Assembly (NCBI GenBank): GCA_033795365.1
Contig: JARYGU010000029.1
Location: forward strand, 1-52,020
Direction: 5' to 3'
DNA: 52,020 nucleotides
Source of the DNA: JARYGU01 sp033795365
GTDB taxonomy: Bacteria; Pseudomonadota; Alphaproteobacteria; Rhizobiales; Rhizobiaceae
Part shown: piece after piece, positions 13,553 through 21,842 of the stretch
Layout of the letters: the number at the start of each line of letters is the position of its first letter
Numbering within the stretch: the stretch's first letter is position 1
The notes under the pieces: model-generated
Told to the model about the DNA's origin: nothing
The model's database searches: none
Seen by the model: only the letters and a program-made list of their open reading frames with translations
Made by a program: the position numbers and the translations under genes

Positions 13553-14371
13553 ATGAACGATTTCAGCCGCACTGCCCGCTATCTCTACGGCAGCCTCGTC
13601 GCCCTGCTGCTACTCTTCATGTACCTGCCGATGCTGACGATCGCGCTCGCCTCGCTGTCGCGGTCGAAATATTTCCGGTTTCCCATCCCCGCCTGGTCGA
13701 CGAACTGGTATTCCGAAGTCTTCCAGTCGCTGTCGATCCGGGACTTCTTCTGGACGTCGCTGATCATCGCGGTGCTTGTGGCGCTGGTGTCCACGGTTCT
13801 CGCCTTCTTCGGCGCGCTCGCCTTCGCGCGCTACCGGTGGAAGGGGCGCAAGCTCTACCAGAAGCTCCTTCTCCTGCCGATCCTGTTTCCGCAGGCCGTC
13901 CTCGGGCTGGCGCTGCTCCTGTGGTTCACGGCGCTCGGCATCGAGACGAGCTGGCGTTCCGCCGTCTTCGCCCATGTCGTCTGGATCGCGCCGATCACCA
14001 CGCTGGTCATCGCCATTCCCGTCTACGGCTTCGACCCTTCCGTCGAGGAGGCCGCCTACGACCTCGGGGCGACCAGGTGGCAGGTCATGCGGGAGGTGAC
14101 GCTGCCGCTTCTGGCGCCGGGCATCCTTTCCGGCTTCGTCTCCGCCTTCCTGCTCTCCTGGGCCAATTTCCCGCTGTCGATGTTTTCGACCGGGGCCGAC
14201 CAGACGATACCGGAATGGATCAGCGCCAAGGTGCAGTCGGGCTATACGCCGCAGGTTCCGGCGGTCGGTACGCTGATGATGGCCGGGGCCGGGCTCATCC
14301 TTGCGGCCGGATATACGGCAGCCGCCTTCCAGTCGCACCGCCGGCGCCGGCTGGTGGCGGAGGGGCATTGA
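13553..14371 (+). CDS. Polyamine-type ABC transporter permease (PotC-like)
   Basis: The protein is 272 aa with six membrane segments and an EAA loop EEAAYDLGATRWQVMREVTL. It is the second permease of the importer, completing the PotD-A-B-C order. It ends 21 bp from the convergent LysR gene, with no obvious terminator between them. Imported amines could feed the copper amine oxidase encoded 5 kb upstream, which shares the promoter box; that connection is inference. Confidence 0.9.
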   Translation: MNDFSRTARYLYGSLVALLLLFMYLPMLTIALASLSRSKYFRFPIPAWSTNWYSEVFQSLSIRDFFWTSLIIAVLVALVSTVLAFFGALAFARYRWKGRKLYQKLLLLPILFPQAVLGLALLLWFTALGIETSWRSAVFAHVVWIAPITTLVIAIPVYGFDPSVEEAAYDLGATRWQVMREVTLPLLAPGILSGFVSAFLLSWANFPLSMFSTGADQTIPEWISAKVQSGYTPQVPAVGTLMMAGAGLILAAGYTAAAFQSHRRRRLVAEGH

Positions 14372-14392
14372 GGTTCCCAGCAAGAGCCTGCC

Positions 14393-15349
14393 TCAGACGG
14401 CGAGAAGCGACGCCTCCTTCGACGGGAGCGTGACGGAGAAGCCCGAAGGGCCGACGTCGTGGAAGAACTGGCGGAAGATGTCGATGAAGACGCGCACGAA
14501 CAGGGGCTTGGCCGTGCCGTACAGGTCGATGACGAGGAGCGTCGGCGGTGGAAGCTCGTCGAGGATCGGCCGGCGCACGATCGCCTGGCCGTCGGAAGTC
14601 GCGCGGCCGATCGGCCGCATGTTGAGGATGGACATGCCGAAGCCGGAGGCGACGGCCGAGCGCACCGTTTCGTAGGAACGGGTATGGAAGCGCACCTCGG
14701 GGCGCCTGGCGAGGATGTCGAACAGCGTCAGCAGATAGGTCGCCGTCTGCGGCATGTCGAGCAGGATGAAAGGCCGGGTGGCGATCTCGGATAGCCAGAC
14801 GGCCTCCTTTCGCGCCAGCGGGTCGTCGCTGTGCAGCACGGCATGAGCCGGCACCTTGCAGATCGGTGTGATGCTGTCGGTGTTGATCGTGCCGATGTCG
14901 TAAAGCACCGCAAGGTCGATCAGCCCTTCGGCCAGCCAGGCCTGCAACTGGACCTGGTCGCCCTCCAGAAGATCGATTTCCACGTCGCCGACGCTGTCGA
15001 CATAGCGCCGCAGCATCTCCGGCATGAAAAGGGCGCCGAAAGGTTCGAAGCAGCCGATGCGGAGCACCTTCGGAACCCGGTCGCTGAGATCGCCTATGGC
15101 GCGGCTGAATTCGGTCGCCGCCGAAAGCATCACGCGCGCAGCACTCACGAAACGCTCGCCTGCGGGCGTGATCTGCACGCCCTTCGCGGGCCGCCGCTCG
15201 AAAATGCGCGCGCCCATCTCGCTTTCGGCAAGCGCGATCGCGGCAAGGATCGAGGATTGGGAAATGTAGAGCGCCTTGGAAGCTGCCTGGATGCTGCCGA
15301 GGCGCGCGACTTCGCAGACATAGCGCAATTGCCGGACGGTCAGATTCAT
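14393..15349 (-). CDS. LysR-family regulator of the amidase/Liv operon
   Basis: The protein is 318 aa. The N-terminal winged helix is LRYVCEVARLGSIQAASKAL then YISQSSILAAIALAE, followed by the LysR effector domain (VLRIGCFEPFGALFMPEML). It is divergently transcribed from the amidase gene across a 144-bp, AT-rich gap with two inverted repeats. That is the standard arrangement for a LysR activator of the adjacent catabolic operon. The ATG at 15349 aligns with the usual start a few residues before the recognition region. Confidence 0.87.
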   Translation of the reverse strand: MNLTVRQLRYVCEVARLGSIQAASKALYISQSSILAAIALAESEMGARIFERRPAKGVQITPAGERFVSAARVMLSAATEFSRAIGDLSDRVPKVLRIGCFEPFGALFMPEMLRRYVDSVGDVEIDLLEGDQVQLQAWLAEGLIDLAVLYDIGTINTDSITPICKVPAHAVLHSDDPLARKEAVWLSEIATRPFILLDMPQTATYLLTLFDILARRPEVRFHTRSYETVRSAVASGFGMSILNMRPIGRATSDGQAIVRRPILDELPPPTLLVIDLYGTAKPLFVRVFIDIFRQFFHDVGPSGFSVTLPSKEASLLAV

Positions 15350-15374
15350 GGCGCTGCTCCAAACATGCATGAAG

Positions 15375-15400
15375 TGTATAAAGTTCCGCAAAAGAATACA
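15375..15400. promoter_or_regulatory. Inverted repeat TGTAT-N16-ATACA in the LysR/amidase gap
   Basis: TGTAT at 15375-15379 and ATACA at 15396-15400 lie 26 bp from the LysR start codon, in an AT-rich stretch. This is a plausible LysR recognition site for autoregulation. The spacing is wider than the typical T-N11-A, so confidence is modest. Confidence 0.35.
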
Positions 15401-15421
15401 TTTTGTGAAATGAAAAGATAG

Positions 15422-15438
15422 ACGCAGACTGTCTGCGT
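15422..15438. promoter_or_regulatory. Perfect 17-bp palindrome upstream of the amidase operon
   Basis: ACGCAGAC and GTCTGCGT pair perfectly around a single T. The palindrome is 55 bp from the amidase ATG and so well placed to be an operator for the catabolic operon. Which protein binds it is not shown. Confidence 0.5.
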
Positions 15439-15493
15439 TCGAGCGATCCCGCCGCAAGACGCGGGACGAGACCGACAAGGGGTGAACAGCTTT

Positions 15494-16891
15494 ATGACAG
15501 TCAGCAATCCTGTTTCAGGAAACGAGGACCTGTGCCTTTCGGGCGCCGCCAAGCTTGCGGCATCCTATCGCGACGGGTCGCTGTCGCCCGTCGAGGTCGC
15601 CCGCGCGGCGATCGACCGGGCGGACGCAATCAACCCGGACCTGAACGCCTTCACCATGATCGACCGCGAGGGCGCGCTTCAGGCGGCTGCCCTTTCCGAG
15701 AAGCGCTGGCGCGAAGGCGCGCCGCTCTCGCCCGCGGATGGCATTCCGACGACGCTCAAGGACATCGTCTGGGTCGAAGGCTGGCCGGTGCGCTACGGCA
15801 GCTCGACCACGCCGGCCACGGCCTGCAGCGAGGACGCGCCCTCGGTCGCGCTGCTGCGCAGGGCGGGCGCGGTGTTCATCGGGCAGACGACGACGCCGGA
15901 ATTCGGCTGGAAGGCCGTCACCGACAGCCGCATGTTCGGCGTCACGCGCAATCCCTGGAACAGGCAGAAGACGCCGGGCGGCTCTTCCGGCGGTGCCGCC
16001 GTTGCCGCGGCCGCCGGAGCCGGCGTCTTCCATCTCGGCACGGATGGCGGCGGCTCGATCCGCGTACCGGCATCGTTCACCGGCATCGTCGGGCTGAAGC
16101 CGACCTTCGGGCGCGTTCCGGCCTATCCGGCAAGCCCCTTCGGCACCGTCGCCCATGTCGGCCCGATGACGCGCAGCGTGGCGGATGCGAAGGTCATGCT
16201 CGCCGCGATGTCCGGACGCGACCTGCGGGACTGGGCGCAGGGTGCCGGCGAACTGGCCGCGCTCGACGACGCGGATATCGATCTTTCCGGCGTGCGGGTC
16301 GGGTACTGGGCGACGCCGCCTTCCGGCTATCTCGACGACGAGGTGGCGGCGGCCGTCTCCGCGCGGGTGCGGGAGCTGGAGAAGGCCGGCGCGCATGTCG
16401 AGACGGTCGATCTGCCGGGCGACGATCTCCTTCAACTCTTCCACCATCACTGGTTCACGGGTGCAGCGGCGCGCCTGGCGCTGATCCCGCGGTCGGAGCA
16501 TGGCTCGGTCGATCCGGGCTTCCTGGAGGTCGCGAGGGAGGGCGCGGCGATCGATGCGGCCACGCTGGTTGCGGCGCAGGTCAAGCGCGCGGCCTTCGGC
16601 TCGGCCATGGACGCGCTGCTCACGAAATACGATTTCCTCGTTTCTCCCGGTACGCCCGTCCCGGCCTTCGACGCCGGGCTCGAAGTGCCGGCCGGCAGCG
16701 GTCTTGGCCGCTGGACCGAATGGGCCGGCTTCAGCTTCCCGATCAATCTCAGCCAGCAGCCCGCCGCCGTCATTCCCTGCGGCGCGACCGCGGCGGGCCT
16801 GCCGGTCGGTTTCCAGATCATCGGGGCGCGGGGCGGGGATGCCCGCGTCCTCTCCGTTGCGGCGAGCCTGGAGGCGCTGTTCTCCCGGTAA
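15494..16891 (+). CDS. Amidase-signature family hydrolase
   Basis: The protein is 465 aa. The Ser-cisSer-Lys triad is complete: Lys89 (TLKDIVW), cis-Ser164 (GGSSGG) and nucleophile Ser188 (GGSIRVP). The separations of 75 and 24 residues are the same as in FAAH (Lys142, Ser217, Ser241). It hydrolyses an amide, releasing carboxylate and amine or ammonia. The ATG at 15494 is preferred; a GTG at 15482 is possible. No signal peptide is visible, so it is cytoplasmic. First gene of the operon with a Liv-type importer, GMC and aldehyde dehydrogenases and an HDAC-like amidohydrolase, so it probably cleaves an imported amide. Confidence 0.9.
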   Translation: MTVSNPVSGNEDLCLSGAAKLAASYRDGSLSPVEVARAAIDRADAINPDLNAFTMIDREGALQAAALSEKRWREGAPLSPADGIPTTLKDIVWVEGWPVRYGSSTTPATACSEDAPSVALLRRAGAVFIGQTTTPEFGWKAVTDSRMFGVTRNPWNRQKTPGGSSGGAAVAAAAGAGVFHLGTDGGGSIRVPASFTGIVGLKPTFGRVPAYPASPFGTVAHVGPMTRSVADAKVMLAAMSGRDLRDWAQGAGELAALDDADIDLSGVRVGYWATPPSGYLDDEVAAAVSARVRELEKAGAHVETVDLPGDDLLQLFHHHWFTGAAARLALIPRSEHGSVDPGFLEVAREGAAIDAATLVAAQVKRAAFGSAMDALLTKYDFLVSPGTPVPAFDAGLEVPAGSGLGRWTEWAGFSFPINLSQQPAAVIPCGATAAGLPVGFQIIGARGGDARVLSVAASLEALFSR

Positions 16892-16957
16892 GCGCATGAC
16901 CGACGCATGACGACTGAACAGCCGAAGATAACGGCAACGATAAAAGGGGTAACGGTT

Positions 16958-18253
16958 ATGATGAAGAGACGTGCAATGCTCCAGGGGGTCCTTGGCGCCG
17001 GCGCCGCGGGAGCCTTCCTGTCGGATATCAACAGCACGGCGCATGCGCAGGATACGACGCCGATCCCGGTCGGCTCGGCACTGCCGATGTCCGGCATCGC
17101 CGCCGCCGACGGCATCGAGTTCAAGAACGGGCTGGAGCTGGCGGCAGCCGAGATCAATGCCGCAGGCGGCATTCTCGGCCGGCAGATCGAGCTTCACATC
17201 GAGGACACGAAGGAAATGGGCGCCGACCTGGTCAGCCAGTCGATGCAGCGCCTCATCGACCGCTTCAACACGCCGGTCCTGATCAACGGATACAATCTCG
17301 GCACCAACATGATCGAGATGGACGTCGCCGCCGACAACGACGTCATCATGATGCACTACAACACGCTGATCTCGCACAACGAGAAGTTCAAGACCGATCC
17401 GGAGCGCTATTACGGCTCGTTCCAGGGCGATCCGCCGGAATACTGGTACGGGCCGGGCTGCCTCAATTTCCTGAAGACGCTGTCGGACGGCGGAAAATGG
17501 ACGCCGCCGAACAAGAAGATCGCGATCATCCCCTCGGCCAACGAATATTCGATCGTGATTGCCAATGCGATCCGCGACAAGGCTGCGGAATTCGGCTTCG
17601 AGGTCAGCCTCTTCGAAACCGTGCCGTTTCCGACGAACCAATGGGGACCGACGCTTGCGAAGCTGCGCCAGGACCCGCCCGCAGCGATCCTCGTCACGCA
17701 CTTCCTGCCGCAGGACCTCGCCCAGTTCATGGTGCAGTTCCTGGCGCAGCCGACGAACAGCCTCATCTACATGCAATACGGCCCGTCGCTGCCGGCTTTC
17801 CGGGAGATCGGCGGCGAGGCGGTCAACGGCGTCGTCTATTCGACGGTCGTCGGCTGCCTTCCCGACGAGTTCTCAAAGCCCTTCCGCGAGGCCTACCGGG
17901 CGAAGTTCGGGCCGAATTCGGCCTACATAACCGGGTCGCAGACCTATGACGGGCTGTGGATGTGGGCGCTTGCGGCCGCGATCGCCGGCGGGCCGGGCGA
18001 GCCCTTCAACAAGGAACAGGTGCAGAAGGTGGCCGCCGTCATGCGCCGCAACGTCTATCGCGGCGTCAACGGCACCTATCGCGCCGACCCGGAGGGACAG
18101 TCGAGCTACTGCTATCCGACGCAGGTGGCGGATCCGTCGCTCGGCATGCCGCACCAGTTCCTGCAGCATCAGGACTACAAGACCGATCCGAAGCTGATCG
18201 CTCCCGTCCTCTACGCCACCGACGAGTTCCTGCTTCCACCCTGGATCAAGTGA
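16958..18253 (+). CDS. Branched-chain-amino-acid/amide-type ABC substrate-binding protein
   Basis: The protein is 431 aa from the ATG at 16958 (MMKRRAMLQG), chosen because AAAAGGGG lies 9 bp upstream. The N-terminus is an arginine-pair signal peptide (MKRRAMLQGVLGAGAAGAF) cleaved near AHAQ. The mature part is a LivK/AmiC-like type I periplasmic fold (IPVGSALPMSGIAAADGIE, AAEINAAGGILGRQIEL). Some members of this family bind amides or urea rather than amino acids. The amidase gene upstream suggests an amide or acyl-amine ligand here. Confidence 0.88.
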   Translation: MMKRRAMLQGVLGAGAAGAFLSDINSTAHAQDTTPIPVGSALPMSGIAAADGIEFKNGLELAAAEINAAGGILGRQIELHIEDTKEMGADLVSQSMQRLIDRFNTPVLINGYNLGTNMIEMDVAADNDVIMMHYNTLISHNEKFKTDPERYYGSFQGDPPEYWYGPGCLNFLKTLSDGGKWTPPNKKIAIIPSANEYSIVIANAIRDKAAEFGFEVSLFETVPFPTNQWGPTLAKLRQDPPAAILVTHFLPQDLAQFMVQFLAQPTNSLIYMQYGPSLPAFREIGGEAVNGVVYSTVVGCLPDEFSKPFREAYRAKFGPNSAYITGSQTYDGLWMWALAAAIAGGPGEPFNKEQVQKVAAVMRRNVYRGVNGTYRADPEGQSSYCYPTQVADPSLGMPHQFLQHQDYKTDPKLIAPVLYATDEFLLPPWIK

Positions 18254-18335
18254 TCCGGGAGCCGGCGCAAGATTGTCGATGGCGATGTGGTCCGGACTCG
18301 AGGGCTCGCCCGCGGTCCGGACGAAGGAGCAGGGT

Positions 18336-19136
18336 ATGAAGGACGAGACGGAGCCGATGCTGGTGTGCGAGAACGTGGTCAGGCGCTTCGGTTCGCTGGC
18401 GGCGGTCGACGGGGTGTCGCTGTCGGTGAGGCCGGGCGAGATCGTCGGCATCGGCGGCCCGAACGGGGCCGGCAAGACGACGTTCTTCGACGTGGTGACG
18501 GGCATCATTCCGCCGAGCGAAGGGCGGATCCTTTTCGAAGGGCACGACATCACCGAGGAGGGGGCGGACGACATCTGCCAGCGCGGCATCGCCCGGACCT
18601 TTCAGCTCAACGCCGCCTTCGACAGCCTCACGGTGCGCGAAAACGTCGAGGTGGCGGCCTATTTCGGTCGACACAAGCGGCGCGCGCCCGGTTTCCGGAT
18701 GGGCGCCGACGTCCGCCGCCAGACCGGGGAGGCGCTGGCCTTCGTCGGCCTCCTGGAAAAGGCGGAGGAGCCGGTCGCGCAGCTCCCGGTGCTCGACCGC
18801 AAGCTGCTGATGATCGCCGGCGCGATCGCCACCGGACCGAAGATGCTGTTCCTCGACGAGCCCGTCGGCGGCCTGAACACGGGCGAGATCGACCATATCA
18901 TGGATATCGTCCGCAAATTGCGCGACGAGGGGCTGACGATCGTGCTCATCGAGCATGTCATGCGCTTCCTGCTGGCGCTGTCGAGCCGGGTCATCATCAT
19001 GCACCACGGCAAGGTGATCTTCGAAGGTCCGCCGGATGCGGTCGCCGAAGACAGGACGGTGGTCGAGACCTATCTCGGCGAGGGCACGCAGAAGCGGCTG
19101 AAGAAATACTTCTCCGAAGAAGGAGCGCGGCCATGA
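18336..19136 (+). CDS. Liv-type ABC ATP-binding protein (LivG-like)
   Basis: The protein is 266 aa from the ATG at 18336, with AAGGAGCAGGG just upstream. Walker A is GPNGAGKTT and Walker B is MLFLDEPVGGLN, with the H-loop in IEHVMRF. The signature region reads AQLPVLDRKLLMIAGAIA, where LivG proteins usually have a LSYGQQRRLE-like ABC signature, so the canonical SGGQ/SYGQ is absent. I believe this variant occurs in a LivG subfamily, so it is probably functional. The gene overlaps the next ATPase gene by 4 bp. Confidence 0.87.
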   Translation: MKDETEPMLVCENVVRRFGSLAAVDGVSLSVRPGEIVGIGGPNGAGKTTFFDVVTGIIPPSEGRILFEGHDITEEGADDICQRGIARTFQLNAAFDSLTVRENVEVAAYFGRHKRRAPGFRMGADVRRQTGEALAFVGLLEKAEEPVAQLPVLDRKLLMIAGAIATGPKMLFLDEPVGGLNTGEIDHIMDIVRKLRDEGLTIVLIEHVMRFLLALSSRVIIMHHGKVIFEGPPDAVAEDRTVVETYLGEGTQKRLKKYFSEEGARP

Positions 19137-19855
19137 CGGCATCGGGCAAACCGGTCCTCAGCCTGACGAACGTCGTCTCGGGCTATGGCGGCATCGACGT
19201 GCTGAGGGGGATTTCTCTGGACGTCTCCGCAGGCGAATTCGTGACCGTCGTCGGGCCGAACGGCCACGGCAAGACGACGCTGCTGAAGACGATCTCCGGC
19301 CTGGTGCCGATCCGGCAGGGCGCGATCAGCATCGAGGGCGCGAGGATTTCCGGCGGGCCGCACGCGGTCGCCGGCCTCGGCGTCGCCCATGTGCCGCAGG
19401 GCGACATGCTTTTCTCCGAAATGAGCGTCCTGGAGAACCTTCTGATGGGCGCCTATCTCGCGCCGAACAAGGCCGAGATCGACCGGCGGCTCGACGAGGT
19501 CTACACGCTCCTGCCGAAGCTTTCGGACCGGCGCCACCAGATCGCCTCCACGCTTTCGGGCGGCGAGCGGCGCATGGCCGGCATCGGCCGCGGGCTGATG
19601 ATGGGCGGCCGCATCCTTCTGATCGACGAACCTTCGCTGGGGCTCGCGCCGCTGATCATCGAGCAGATCTACGGTGTCATCGCGGCGCTCAGCAAGTCGG
19701 GCCGGACGATCCTGCTCGTCGAGGAAAATCCGGCGCGCGTCGCGGATCTCGCGGACCGGCTGCATCTCCTGGACGACGGCGAGATCGTCTGGTCCGGTCC
19801 GCCCGCCGACCTGCTCGCGCGCGACGAGCTGCTTGCAACCTATCTCGGAGGCTGA
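19133..19855 (+). CDS. Liv-type ABC ATP-binding protein (LivF-like)
   Basis: The protein is 240 aa. Walker A is GPNGHGKTT, the signature is LSGGERRMAGIGRGLM (canonical), Walker B is ILLIDEPSLGLAP, and the H-loop region is LLVEENPARVADLA. It is translationally coupled to livG through an ATGA overlap. In this transporter LivF carries the standard signature while LivG does not, an asymmetry seen in other ABC heterodimers. Confidence 0.88.
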   Translation: MTASGKPVLSLTNVVSGYGGIDVLRGISLDVSAGEFVTVVGPNGHGKTTLLKTISGLVPIRQGAISIEGARISGGPHAVAGLGVAHVPQGDMLFSEMSVLENLLMGAYLAPNKAEIDRRLDEVYTLLPKLSDRRHQIASTLSGGERRMAGIGRGLMMGGRILLIDEPSLGLAPLIIEQIYGVIAALSKSGRTILLVEENPARVADLADRLHLLDDGEIVWSGPPADLLARDELLATYLGG

Positions 19856-19859
19856 TCCT

Positions 19860-20747
19860 TTGTCCGACATCCTGATGTCCATTCTGGTTGCCGGTCTCAC
19901 CTCCGGCGCGCTTTATGCCCTGGCAACCGTCGGCCTGTCGCTGGTCTGGGGCTCGATGGGCATGCTCAACATGGCGCATGCCGCGATGCTGACGCTCGGG
20001 GGCTATGCCGCATTCACCTTCTCCACCGCGCTCGGCCTGCCCATTCTGCTCGGATTGCTGGGCGCGCTGGTCGTGGGGGCCGCCGCCGGGGCACTGCTCT
20101 ACCTGCTGATCGTCGGCAACCTCCTGAAGAACGACAAGGCGACCTTCGAATCCAACGTCATGATCGCCACCGTCGGCGTCGGCATCGCGCTGGAGAACGC
20201 CATCCTGCTTACCTATGGCGGCCAGCCGCTGAAGCAGCCGCTCTCGGTGCCGGGCGCGCTCGTGCTCGGGCCGTTGACGCTGCCCAACCAGAACATCCTG
20301 ATCATCGCCACGGTGATCGTCCTGATGATCGCCATCGCGCTGCTGCTCAGCCGCACCCGGATAGGGCGCGCGATCCGCGCGACGGCGCAGAACCGCGATG
20401 CGGCGCAGCTGATGGGCGTGCCGGTCAACCAGGTCTATTTCCAGGTCCTGGTGCTTTCCGGAGCGCTCGCCGGCATCTGCGGCGTCATGGTGAGCTCGAT
20501 GACCCAGCTTTCCCCGCCGCTCGGCAACGATCCGATGCTCAAAGCCTTCATCATGTGCGTCGTCGCGGGCCTGGGCAATCTTCCGGGCGCCGTTGCGGCC
20601 GCCTTCGGGCTGGCACTCCTGGAAGCGTTCGTGCAATACGCGGCCGGTGCCCGCTGGGGCTTTCCGACCTTGCTTTTCGTCGTCATCGCCGTGCTGATCT
20701 GGCGGCCCGCGGGCCTGTTCGGACGCGTGCAAATCCGCCGCATGTGA
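19860..20747 (+). CDS. Liv-type ABC permease (LivH-like)
   Basis: The protein is 295 aa with about eight membrane segments and the LivH blocks GALYALATVGLSLVWGSMGM and RAIRATAQNRDAAQLMGV. I chose the TTG at 19860 because GGAGG at 19847-19851 lies 8 bp before it; the ATG at 19875 would be 23 bp from that site. It starts 4 bp after the livF stop in a tight operon. Confidence 0.87.
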   Translation: MSDILMSILVAGLTSGALYALATVGLSLVWGSMGMLNMAHAAMLTLGGYAAFTFSTALGLPILLGLLGALVVGAAAGALLYLLIVGNLLKNDKATFESNVMIATVGVGIALENAILLTYGGQPLKQPLSVPGALVLGPLTLPNQNILIIATVIVLMIAIALLLSRTRIGRAIRATAQNRDAAQLMGVPVNQVYFQVLVLSGALAGICGVMVSSMTQLSPPLGNDPMLKAFIMCVVAGLGNLPGAVAAAFGLALLEAFVQYAAGARWGFPTLLFVVIAVLIWRPAGLFGRVQIRRM

Positions 20748-20755
20748 GGGAACCC

Positions 20756-21829
20756 ATGGCAAACATCACGGCTTCGCCCTCCCGGCGTCTCTCCGGTTCC
20801 GCAAAGCGGGATCTCGCCATCAGCCTGGTGCTGATCGCGGCCGCCGTCGCCCTGCCCTTCATGGTCGACAGCCGCTACATCCTCGGCCAGATCGTCCTTG
20901 CGCTGTTCTACGCGACCATCGCATCGCAGTGGAACCTGCTGTTCGGCTTCTCCGGCATTTTCTCGCTGGCGCAGATGGCGATCTTCGCCTTCGGCGGCTA
21001 CGCGACGGCCATGCTCTGCTTCTATTTCGGCTGGAACGTCTGGGCGGCGCTCGTGCCGGGCGCGCTCGGCGCGGTCGTCTTCTCGCTCGTCGTCGGCCTC
21101 GCCTGCTTGCGGCTGACCGGTGTCTATGTGGCGCTTCTGACGCTCGCGATCGCGCAGACGATGTATCTGCTGATCGTCACGGATACGGAATGCTTCACCA
21201 TGGTGGGATCGATCTGCCGGCAGTTCACCGGCGGTGCGGTCGGCTTCGCCCGCTTCGGCGACCTCGGCACCAGGGCGCTCCTGAAAGGGCAGTGGCTCAT
21301 CGGCAACTATGCGATCGTCGCCCTGCTCTTCGCCGCGACCATGGTCTTCACCTATGCCGTCGTCAAAAGCCCGATAGGGCTTGCCTTCAGGGCGCTGAAG
21401 GACAATCCGGGCTATGCGGTCGCACGCGGGATCAACCGCTTCCAGGCGCAGCTCCTCGTCTTCGGCATCTCGGCCTTCTTCACCGGGCTTGCCGGCGGGT
21501 TCTATGCGGCGCATTTCCAGGCGATCGGTCCCGGCATCCTGTCGATGTCGCAGCTGATGTTCATCATCGCCATTACGGTCGTCGGCGGCGTCGGCACCTT
21601 CTGGGGGCCGCTCGTCGGAACCGTCGTCCTCGTCGCCGCCGACGAGCTGATGCGCGAAGCCGGGGAATTCCGCACCCTCGGTCTTGGCGTCATCATCGCG
21701 CTTTCCATCATCCTGATGCCGAAGGGGCTCGTCGGCCGCCTCGGCGATCTCGTGCGCTGGAGCCGCAGCCGCAGACAGGCCTCGGTATCGCGCAAACTCG
21801 CAGAACAGCCGGCTCCGGCCGGAGAATGA
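20756..21829 (+). CDS. Liv-type ABC permease (LivM-like)
   Basis: The protein is 357 aa with many hydrophobic segments. LivM-type blocks are LFYATIASQWNLLFGFSG and FRALKDNPGYAVARGIN. The ATG at 20756 follows GAGGGAAC. It completes the five-component importer (binding protein, two ATPases, two permeases). A 13-bp gap separates it from the GMC oxidoreductase gene. Confidence 0.88.
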   Translation: MANITASPSRRLSGSAKRDLAISLVLIAAAVALPFMVDSRYILGQIVLALFYATIASQWNLLFGFSGIFSLAQMAIFAFGGYATAMLCFYFGWNVWAALVPGALGAVVFSLVVGLACLRLTGVYVALLTLAIAQTMYLLIVTDTECFTMVGSICRQFTGGAVGFARFGDLGTRALLKGQWLIGNYAIVALLFAATMVFTYAVVKSPIGLAFRALKDNPGYAVARGINRFQAQLLVFGISAFFTGLAGGFYAAHFQAIGPGILSMSQLMFIIAITVVGGVGTFWGPLVGTVVLVAADELMREAGEFRTLGLGVIIALSIILMPKGLVGRLGDLVRWSRSRRQASVSRKLAEQPAPAGE

Positions 21830-21842
21830 AAAGGGGGATATC

